Source: Globobulimina sp.
Lineage: Eukaryota > Foraminifera > Rotaliida
Direction: 5' to 3'
Length of the DNA stretch: 5,216 nt
Assembly: GCA_003354225.1 (NCBI GenBank)
Contig: PIVH01000668.1
Coordinates: forward strand, 1-5,216
The position numbers and the translations under genes are program-made. Positions within the stretch are counted from its first letter, which is position 1. Each line of letters begins with the position of its first letter. Shown piece by piece: positions 1 to 5,216 of this stretch. The notes under the pieces are model-generated. The model was not told the DNA's origin, did no database searches, and saw nothing but the letters and a program-made list of their open reading frames with translations.

Positions 1-52
1 ACACCCTGGTTGATAAGTTGTATACATTCGATTCAATTATCTGAGAAACGCG

Positions 53-140
53 TTGCAAATCCAGAAACGGTTTGCTATATGTTTGTCTTGGGTTTGTTCT
101 GCGTTTATTATAACTCTGTCTTGGGTTTGCAAATCGAGAA
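53..140. repeat. Short direct repeats in 3' flank
   Basis: The 13-mer TGTCTTGGGTTTG occurs at 84-96 and again at 117-129. A second pair, TTGCAAATC followed by C/G and AGAA, occurs at 53-66 and 127-140 with one mismatch. The pairs interleave, which suggests local duplication in non-coding DNA. No function is evident. Confidence 0.45.
104..109 (-). terminator. Candidate poly(A) signal AATAAA for the E2-like gene
   Basis: The plus strand reads TTTATT, which is the canonical AATAAA on the minus strand, about 100 bp past the TAA stop at 209-211. Position and strand fit a polyadenylation signal for the upstream minus-strand gene. The hexamer is common by chance in AT-rich DNA, and whether this organism uses AATAAA is unknown. 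Confidence 0.3.
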
Positions 141-208
141 CAAAGTCAGAACAAATTTATAATTGAATTTTCAGTATACAAAGGAAATTATAGTGAGGTT
201 AATGAAAA

Positions 209-1162
209 TTAACCACCAAAACAGCCTCCATATCCAAAAACGAGATGAACAGTTGATTCAATCCCAATATTATAATCCTTAACAGTTCTATCTACATCCA
301 TAACTTTGCCTACATAAACTAAACGTTTCTGTGACATCCATGGAATTCCTTCTTTGTCAAACAATTTCAATTTCACACTTCCTATTTTCTCTGTTTCACA
401 AACTCTGAGAACCACAGTTTTCCCAACTCTGAGAACCACAAATATTTTGAAATTGTTATCTTCTGACAAACTGCGGGATTTCCTATACATTTCATTCTTT
501 TTTTGCTGCATATATTGAATGTAATCGTTACACCAAACCATTGACTCATTGAATTCTCCAAAATATGCAATCACAATATCTTTCAATATACGTCCGAGTG
601 TAGCACCAAATAAACAAATTAACGATGCATCCACACTCTCATAACATTGTTTTAATTTGTTTACACTGAATGTGCGAAGCAAAACTAAATCACCTTTGTG
701 TATTCCAGTACCTCCCGCATACCGCCCATTGCATTGTATTGCGTTTTTGAGAAACACTTTATGCGCAGTTTTGTGTTGAACAGCAGCACTTACATTCACT
801 ACATTTTTTTCTGAAACAGGATGCTGTAATAACTCAATTATTCCACTGCAACATTTTGAGAGAGTGATTGCCGGCGACCATTGATTTCGGAATATATCCA
901 ATTTGATAACACCACATTCGCTCACGTTTGGATGATATATTTTTGTTATCATGCGAATTTTTGGAGGTCTAAATGGATAATCTGCAGGAATTTCTATTTT
1001 TAGTTCATATCTTCCATTGGCATATGGTGTTTCTGCAGGTCCCATGACATGGCCTTTCCATTGAAATAAGTTGTCACAATTGATAGGCTCTAGGGAATAC
1101 GAGGCTGACTGTTGTTTGTTGATTTTTTTTAACTCGTCTGTCAATCGTTTGAGAGCAGACAT
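209..1162 (-). CDS. Ubiquitin-conjugating (E2) fold fused to a C-terminal ubiquitin-like domain; catalytic Cys replaced by Lys
   Basis: Single uninterrupted 317-residue reading frame, ATG at 1162, TAA at 211-209. Residues 1-150 align without gaps by eye to the UBE2D/Ubc4-5 family: the N-terminal helix (SALKRLTDEL), the YPFRPPK stretch at 62-68, the HPN tripeptide at 77-79, LDIFRNQWSPA at 88-98, then a diverged C-terminal helix region ending near 150. In active E2s the cysteine lies where this protein has Lys87 (GVIKLDI); the nearest Cys is C83. The HPN Asn, which UEV-type inactive E2s usually lose, is kept. Residues 151-237 are not recognised and look helical, with a lysine-rich end. Residues 238-317 resemble ubiquitin (KIFV, VGKT, DKEGIP, DYNI, ESTVHLV) and end in GGCFGG. 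Lysines equivalent to ubiquitin K11, K27, K29, K33 and K48 are present; K6 and K63 are replaced. Canonical E2 transthiolation is unlikely. A regulatory E2, decoy or self-modified protein is possible. The fold calls are firm; the function is not. Confidence 0.88.
   Translation of the reverse strand: MSALKRLTDELKKINKQQSASYSLEPINCDNLFQWKGHVMGPAETPYANGRYELKIEIPADYPFRPPKIRMITKIYHPNVSECGVIKLDIFRNQWSPAITLSKCCSGIIELLQHPVSEKNVVNVSAAVQHKTAHKVFLKNAIQCNGRYAGGTGIHKGDLVLLRTFSVNKLKQCYESVDASLICLFGATLGRILKDIVIAYFGEFNESMVWCNDYIQYMQQKKNEMYRKSRSLSEDNNFKIFVVLRVGKTVVLRVCETEKIGSVKLKLFDKEGIPWMSQKRLVYVGKVMDVDRTVKDYNIGIESTVHLVFGYGGCFGG
401..440 (-). repeat. Exact 16-bp direct repeat, 24-bp period, inside the ubiquitin-like domain
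   Basis: The plus strand reads AACTCTGAGAACCACA at both 401-416 and 425-440. The 24-bp period is eight codons, so the protein shows VVLRV twice, at residues 242-246 and 250-254. These are the first two beta strands of the ubiquitin-like fold. It looks like a recent local duplication or conversion that kept the frame. Confidence 0.8.
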
Positions 1163-1212
1163 GGTAAATGTTTAGAAAACAGTTTTCCACTAAACATTGA
1201 ATAATCATAATC
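1163..1212. promoter_or_regulatory. 50-bp divergent promoter with nested palindrome
   Basis: Only 50 bp lie between the ATG of the minus-strand E2-like gene and the ATG of the plus-strand lysozyme gene. They contain a hyphenated palindrome: outer arms AATGTTTAG (1167-1175) and CTAAACATT (1190-1198), and inner arms GAAAAC (1175-1180) and GTTTTC (1182-1187). As a result each gene reads CTAAACATT just upstream of its ATG, 5 bp before one and 14 bp before the other. The spacer must hold both transcription starts or very short leaders. A shared bidirectional core promoter is inferred, not shown. Confidence 0.6.
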
Positions 1213-2031
1213 ATGGCTTTACTTTCAATTTTATTAGCAACGGTATTGACATACACAACAAATGCATTTCTTGGCATTGATGCAGCAGGCTCGACAATTT
1301 CCACAGCCAGTTATCAATGTTTAAGGAGCGGAGGTTATGACTTTGTAATTACGAGAGCATGGCATTCAACCGGTTCATTTGACACTTTATCTGTGGCTAA
1401 TTTAGCCAATGCGCAAGCCGCTGGCTATTCGGTGAGAAACACATCAGTTTATATGTTTCCTTGTTCATCAACTGCAAATTCTGCAACTTCACAAATGAAT
1501 ACAATGATTTCCGACTTAGATACTCGCGGCGCAAAATACAATATGATATGGCTGGACGTCGAGTATAATCCAGGTATATAGCATAGATATTATACTGTGA
1601 TATGCGCATATTACATATTAATAATATACACAGATTCTGGATGTGCGTGGTCCAAAAATACCATTGAAGTCAACTGTGATATAATATTAGCTCTAGGCAG
1701 CGCAGCGGAGGCCAAAGGTAAAAAAGTTGGCATATATTCAAATCATAATGAATGGGGTGGTAAGTTTTACGTTTACATTTGATATGAAATATGCAACAAT
1801 ATATACGAAAATAAAGGATATGTGTTTCACGGTGATTATACTGCGTGCAGTCAACCTGCAAAAGAAAAAAATTGGCCAGTTTGGTACGCTGATTATGACG
1901 GTGCTAAAAATTTTAATGATTTTGTTGCTTTTGGTGGTTGGACTAAACCGGTTATAAAACAATATGCGGGCGATGCCAAAGTATGTGGCTTAGACGTTGA
2001 TACTAATTGGGAGCCAGTTGCTGCTTCTTAA
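1213..2031 (+). CDS. Secreted GH25-family lysozyme (three exons)
   Basis: Exons 1213-1573, 1634-1759 and 1817-2031 join to 702 nt, encoding 233 residues. Both introns are phase 1 and splicing removes the stop at 1579. Residues 1-18 form a hydrophobic signal peptide with likely cleavage after TTNA. The mature part has the GH25 (Chalaropsis-type lysozyme) layout: GIDAA with Asp23, then WLDVE with Asp115 and Glu117 (the D-x-E pair assigned to catalysis in this family), KKVGIYSN at 150-157, WPVWYADYD at 182-190, IKQY at 209-212, and a late LDVDTNW with Asp222/Asp224. About 215 mature residues is usual for a single catalytic domain. Six cysteines (36, 84, 124, 135, 173, 219) suggest disulfides. 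These enzymes cut the N-acetylmuramic acid to N-acetylglucosamine bond of bacterial peptidoglycan, in phagosomes or outside the cell. It is transcribed from the 50-bp divergent spacer. Family call is strong; exon edges rest on frame, GT-AG ends and motif continuity. Confidence 0.88.
1574..1633 (+). other. Intron 1 of the lysozyme gene (60 bp)
   Basis: The donor reads G|GTATAT and the acceptor ACACAG|A. Removal joins a split GAT codon (Asp121) and continues the GH25 domain from YNP into DSGCAW. Retention would stop translation at TAG 1579-1581. Phase 1. Confidence 0.85.
1760..1816 (+). other. Intron 2 of the lysozyme gene (57 bp)
   Basis: The donor is the consensus GTAAGT. The acceptor ATAAAG|GA is the AG that both keeps the frame and joins NEWG to GYVFHGDY through a split GGA codon. 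There is no clear polypyrimidine tract before the acceptor. Phase 1, like intron 1. Confidence 0.8.
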
Positions 2032-2375
2032 AGTCTAGAAAATATTAAAGTGGATTGATTGACATTTATTAAAGTGGATTTAATGTGTATAGTTATTGAT
2101 CTTTACATGATACGGCCGGTGATACGTTGTTCATTTGTTATTTCACAGAAAAAGACGTTTTTCCGATCGATTTTTAGGGTTGTATTTGCTTGCCGTTTTC
2201 TCAAAGTGCGAAGAAAGAGTTTTGTCAAAATTATTGTTAGAAATCAACATAAAGTGTTTGCTCTTTTTGTAATACAAATTGTTGTGCTGGAAATTAATTG
2301 ATGAGACACTTGTAACGAAATGTCAATATCACTTTGTAGGGAATTAAGAAGAGAGAACTCATTAATTTAACAATT
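2032..2375. other. Convergent intergenic spacer, no supported gene
   Basis: This 344-bp stretch lies between the 3' ends of the plus-strand lysozyme gene and the minus-strand membrane-protein gene, so it should hold both 3' untranslated regions. ATTAAA at 2044-2049 and 2068-2073 (plus) and the minus-strand hexamers AATAAA (2070-2065) and ATTAAA (2084-2079) are possible poly(A) signals, but none is decisive. A plus-strand open frame at 2059-2301 lacks an ATG start and any recognisable motif. I see no tRNA or other RNA structure. Confidence 0.5.
2043..2080. repeat. 14-bp direct repeat with 24-bp period just after the lysozyme stop
   Basis: TATTAAAGTGGATT occurs at 2043-2056 and exactly again at 2067-2080, starting 12 bp past the lysozyme stop codon. 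It may be a small tandem duplication in the 3' untranslated region. Each copy contains ATTAAA, so it could provide duplicated poly(A) signals. Confidence 0.6.
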
Positions 2376-5190
2376 CTAACGCCGTTGGTGGCTGTGTCTG
2401 GATTTATTTCTTGTGAGTCTTTGCATTCTGTTTTCATGGAAAGTATATTGTTGATTGTAAGTGTGACTGTTATCGCTCGCAGCGATATACGATGGAGCCA
2501 ATAATGAGCGCGAAGAATGTGCCATTTGTGTGGTAGTCGTAACAGAATGATCTCTCGTATGTTCATTAAATAACAATTTGCTCGAATGAGGATCATCGCG
2601 ATACCGATGTTCATACAAAATAGTCCTTTTCCTGCGGTCTAAAATGAAGATAAAATATTTATGGATCGGGTCCCGAATCCATTTCACAATGCTCACCAAA
2701 CACATTGTAATCAGTATGAAATAGCCATTGCGGATCACAATGGCGATGGGCCATGATATTGCTTTAATGGACACGCTCTCAAACGACAAGTACCAAATAC
2801 TGAACGCGGAGATACTTAGCATTTGAACGGGAATCGTGCCCCGAATGATAAAGTATGAGCTCACAGACGAGATCAACAAATCCGTCGCAAATATCAATAT
2901 CATGCCCATGCTCAGCATGGTGCTGTCAATGAAGAACGAAGCGATTTCCTTCCATAGCTCTTCTTTGTTGTTGCGGTCCACATAAATGGAGGAATAAATA
3001 GTGACGAACCACAGTTCCAACATCGCAGACAGCAAAAACCAAAAATGTGTCTGCTGTTTGATCAAACCAACTAAATGAAAGTCGCATTCTCGATGCAGCA
3101 AAATGATAAATGACAAAATTGCCACTGCCGCCGGAATGCTCTTATACGCCGAATGTGCGTCCCACAAAAAAAAGGTCAAATACGTAATGAGGCCGAGGTT
3201 TATGATCCAAATCAATAACAAACTGTCCTCATTACTGCCAAACATATAAAAGTAGCGATTGCCCGACACATTGTGCACCAAATGAGAACTGCCAATGCTG
3301 CCCATTCCCATCGTGCTGCCATGCAATTGCACCATCCGTTCGTTCACAATTCTTTCCTGTCACACAGTACAGCAAAACATGCCATATTTGATATTTCAAC
3401 ATATATGCACTCACTGACTATGCTGAAATGTGCAATATACTCATTTTGCTGTACAGCCAAAGCAAACCTGTCTGGGAGATATCTGCAACAGCCGATGCCT
3501 GTACACATGGCTCAGCCCGAAACAATACCACTCCCTCTTGCGGTCCCTCACCAATGTGATGATCGTAGACAACTCCGCCATGAGCATCAACAGCAAGCCG
3601 TCGATTTTAAACTCAAACAGAGTGTATTTCACATCATTGTGTTCGTACAGCGTCCTCGCCACATTGTGTGGATCCCAAATCTGATAGCAAACCTTGGCGA
3701 GTTCCAGCACAGTGCCGATGAATATAAACATGTGGTACGCCGCACTCACAAAATACGACATATACGCTGCAAAGTCAATGGTACACCACAGCATTCCCGC
3801 GATTATCCACACGAAAGTATGCGAGAACCACAAATATCCCTTCTCCTCGTGCTCATAAGCCGGCGCTGCGTAATTACGCATTTGGTCCGACACGATCACC
3901 ACACAAATGCCTATGGTGAACAATAGGAACCGGAAGTCGTTCAACGTGGAGCCCAGCTCATGCAGTCGCAGAGAGGACTGCGCTCTGCGCATATTCATCA
4001 CCAACAGCCCAAAGAAGCCGGCACAGCCCGCCAATGACAGCAATACGACGATGTCGTCGCGGTCCACCCACCAGACGGCAATGAAAGCGATGAACACGAA
4101 TAAAATTAATATCTCGATCACTTCAAACGCATTTTCCATGTCACATAACAGCACGCATAATTTGAGACAATTTGCGCCGTCTTTGTCTGGCGAGCTTTCC
4201 CTCATTTTGCTGGATTTTTGACTGGCAAATGAGGAGTGATACGTGTCATATATATCCATATCCGGATCCAGATCCAGCTCTACTTCGGCGGTTTTGTGCC
4301 GATGTGGCGTGGCGTCATTTTCATAGCCATCGTTGCCTAAGTCGCTGAATAGTTTGTTGCCAGAACTCACGTCATCCTCTGCAGGCTCTGCGTTTTCCAC
4401 TTTGGTGTCGTCGTCATAGTCCTGTAGCAGTTGCTCATCGTTTTCGAACCTTTTTTTGTCGCGTTTGCCTCGCTTGGCACGTTCGGGGATGCCATACGGT
4501 GGGGGGCCTACATACGGACCGTACGGATGCATATTGTAGGGATATGGCACATTGCTAGCTTGGTTTTGGGGCGGTGGGTAATATGGAGACGGGTAATAGT
4601 AATATGGTGGTATTTGATGTGAGGGAACATCGACGTTATGACTGTGTGAAATGAAGACATTGACATTTAAATTACAGTGAAAAACTTTAAGACTTTTAGA
4701 GAAATGTTGCGCAAGGATACAATTGATGTAAATATGGATTTACATGCCGGGATTGTTTACTTTTGAGTCGATTATGGTGGCGCACAGGCGGCGGAGTGAA
4801 TGATTGTGTGATGGCAACGTCGCCATGCGCAGGCACAGTGGGGTATGGGTATGGATATGGTGGTGGGTACGGTGGTGGATAGGGGTATGGGTACGGGAAA
4901 TATTGGGGATAGGGCATATTTGGCGGTGGCTGAGTGTCGTCATTTTGGCTGTTTTTGAATGATTTGGAGTGTTTTTTACGACGATAATAACGGTTTTGTC
5001 GGTCATTGTATTGGTTGAAGTTACTTGAGATTAAATGAGGATTATTATTAAATCTGGATGTGGCAATTTCGCAATATCTTGTGTTAAGAGCTTGGGCTAA
5101 TTCTCCTTCTGGAATTATTGGAGGATTAATTACTCTAGCATCTTCTGGAATTACTACGAACTCTTCTAACTTTGGTGTTTGTTCTGTCAT
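2376..5190 (-). CDS. Polytopic membrane protein, about 12 segments, Pro/Tyr-rich N-terminus (three exons); family not recognised
   Basis: Exons 5190-4721, 4641-3468 and 3356-2376 join to 2625 nt, encoding 874 residues, ending in TAG at 2378-2376. I do not recognise the family. In order: an N-terminal hydrophilic part with an R/K/Y-rich stretch near 68-77; a Pro/Tyr-rich region at 88-120 that resumes after the first splice to about residue 207; a basic cluster at 211-221; and an acidic, Asp/Glu-rich stretch near 223-290. Then come six hydrophobic segments near 330-349, 354-374, 392-409, 427-447, 449-474 and 501-521, and six more near 593-613, 621-637, 652-673, 684-718, 723-743 and 749-773. The C-terminal tail is rich in Ser, His, Arg and Asn. 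There is no obvious signal peptide, so the long N-terminus is probably cytosolic. The two six-helix halves look related. Transporter, channel or receptor roles are all open. The ATG at 5190 is the first in frame visible before the window edge. A split into two genes at the second intron is less likely but not excluded. Confidence 0.75.
3357..3467 (-). other. Intron 2 of the membrane-protein gene (111 bp)
   Basis: On the minus strand the donor is CAG|GTTTGC at 3467 and the acceptor TGACAG|GAA at 3357. It is phase 0, joining SPRQ to ERIVNERM. Unspliced RNA would stop at TGA (3443-3441). The downstream frame has a TGA directly before the acceptor CAG, so the acceptor is tightly constrained. The intron separates the two six-helix halves. 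Confidence 0.7.
4642..4720 (-). other. Intron 1 of the membrane-protein gene (79 bp)
   Basis: On the minus strand the donor is TT|GTATCC at 4720 and the acceptor TTTCACACAG|T at 4642, after a pyrimidine-rich stretch. It is phase 2, and a split TTT codon gives Phe157. It links the two Pro/Tyr-rich blocks (YLHQ-F-HNVDVP). A better-looking donor, GTAAAT at 4743, is phase 0 and would not keep the frame with this acceptor. Confidence 0.65.
4831..4929 (-). repeat. Low-complexity Pro/Tyr-coding tract
   Basis: Codons 88-120 of the membrane protein are almost only Pro and Tyr, in alternating PYPY and PPPY units. On the plus strand this appears as irregular GGTATGG/GGTGG units. Such tracts are usually disordered; PPPY units are known ligands for WW domains, including those of NEDD4-type ubiquitin ligases, but binding here is inference. 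Confidence 0.75.
4882..4914 (+). promoter_or_regulatory. Candidate G-quadruplex on the template strand of exon 1
   Basis: Five runs of at least three G (4882-4885, 4889-4891, 4895-4897, 4905-4908, 4912-4914) are separated by loops of 3, 3, 7 and 3 bases. This meets the usual G3+N1-7 definition. It lies on the plus strand, the template for the minus-strand gene, so the DNA rather than the mRNA could fold. It may only be a by-product of Pro/Tyr codons. Confidence 0.5.
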
Positions 5191-5216
5191 GCTTTTTTTG
5201 GGAAGTTTAGGTATTT
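5191..5216 (-). promoter_or_regulatory. Start-proximal leader of the membrane-protein gene with CTAAAC
   Basis: Read on the minus strand, the 26 bp available before the ATG hold CTAAAC (5210-5205), 14 bp upstream of the start codon, followed by a run of A. The same hexamer lies near the starts of the other two genes. The rest of the promoter is outside the window. Confidence 0.4.

Larger units (their letters stand above)
1..208. other. 3' flank of the E2/ubiquitin-like gene, no gene seen
   Basis: AT-rich sequence beyond the stop codon of the minus-strand E2-like gene. I see no supported coding region or RNA gene here. It contains a candidate poly(A) hexamer for the minus-strand gene and two pairs of short direct repeats, listed separately. 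It probably covers that gene's 3' untranslated region and the start of the spacer to the next gene, which lies outside the window. Confidence 0.5.

Noticed and set aside
209-1162. Bacterial or viral origin of the E2/ubiquitin-like gene
   Set aside because: Its neighbours carry spliceosomal introns and share its promoter-like motif, and its composition matches the lysozyme region; nothing points to transfer or to a mobile element.
1213-1581. A truncated 122-residue lysozyme or pseudogene
   Set aside because: The stop at 1579 lies inside a 60-bp GT-AG intron; splicing restores the GH25 domain with all its key residues.
2059-2301. 80-residue plus-strand open frame in the convergent spacer
   Set aside because: It begins with TTG rather than ATG, lies directly after the lysozyme stop, and shows no domain or signal; it is more likely 3' untranslated sequence.
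3273-3926. 217-residue plus-strand open frame across the intron and exon 2 of the membrane-protein gene
   Set aside because: It is antisense to hydrophobic-segment codons, crosses the inferred splice junction, has no recognisable motif and is rich in His/Gln/Arg as expected of a shadow frame.
4738-4743. Donor site GTAAAT (minus strand) for intron 1 of the membrane-protein gene
   Set aside because: It is closer to consensus than GTATCC but is phase 0, and no AG in the right phase joins it to exon 2.
2376-5190. Treating the three minus-strand open frames (about 5190-4696, 4550-3441 and 3347-2376) as separate genes
   Set aside because: The second and third lack a plausible ATG and promoter at their left edges, and GT-AG introns in phases 2 and 0 join all three exactly, continuing the Pro/Tyr tract and the membrane domain.
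1-5216. Mobile elements, CRISPR arrays, tRNA or rRNA genes
   Set aside because: I saw no transposase-like protein, terminal inverted repeats, regularly spaced repeats or tRNA/rRNA-like structure on either strand.

Overview
This window reads as nuclear DNA from a unicellular eukaryote with a compact genome. Two of its three genes are only complete if short GT-AG introns (57, 60, 79 and 111 bp) are removed. One gene is a ubiquitin-pathway protein, a eukaryotic trait here. All stops fit the standard code (TAA, TAA, TAG). I cannot name the organism. A secreted GH25 lysozyme would suit a bacterivorous protist, but that is inference.

Layout, left to right. Bases 1-208 are 3' flank of the first gene, with a candidate poly(A) hexamer and short repeats. 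Bases 209-1162 (minus) encode a 317-residue protein with an N-terminal UBE2D-like ubiquitin-conjugating fold, an unrecognised middle segment and a C-terminal ubiquitin-like domain ending in Gly-Gly. The catalytic cysteine of the E2 fold is replaced by lysine. Only 50 bp separate its start codon from that of the next gene, which runs the other way. Bases 1213-2031 (plus) encode a 233-residue secreted GH25-type lysozyme in three exons. A 344-bp convergent spacer (2032-2375) holds no gene I can support. Bases 2376-5190 (minus) encode, in three exons, an 874-residue membrane protein. It has a long Pro/Tyr-rich hydrophilic N-terminus and about twelve membrane segments that look like two related six-helix halves; I do not recognise its family.

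Nothing in the sequence shows that the three genes act in one pathway. Two links are regulatory. The first pair share a very short divergent promoter containing a near-perfect palindrome. The hexamer CTAAAC lies 7-17 bp upstream of all three start codons, so it may be a core-promoter or start-site element of this genome.

The most unusual item is the E2/ubiquitin-like fusion. Its active-site Lys is the substitution known from laboratory work to trap ubiquitin as a stable isopeptide, here occurring naturally in a protein that carries its own Gly-Gly-ending ubiquitin-like domain.
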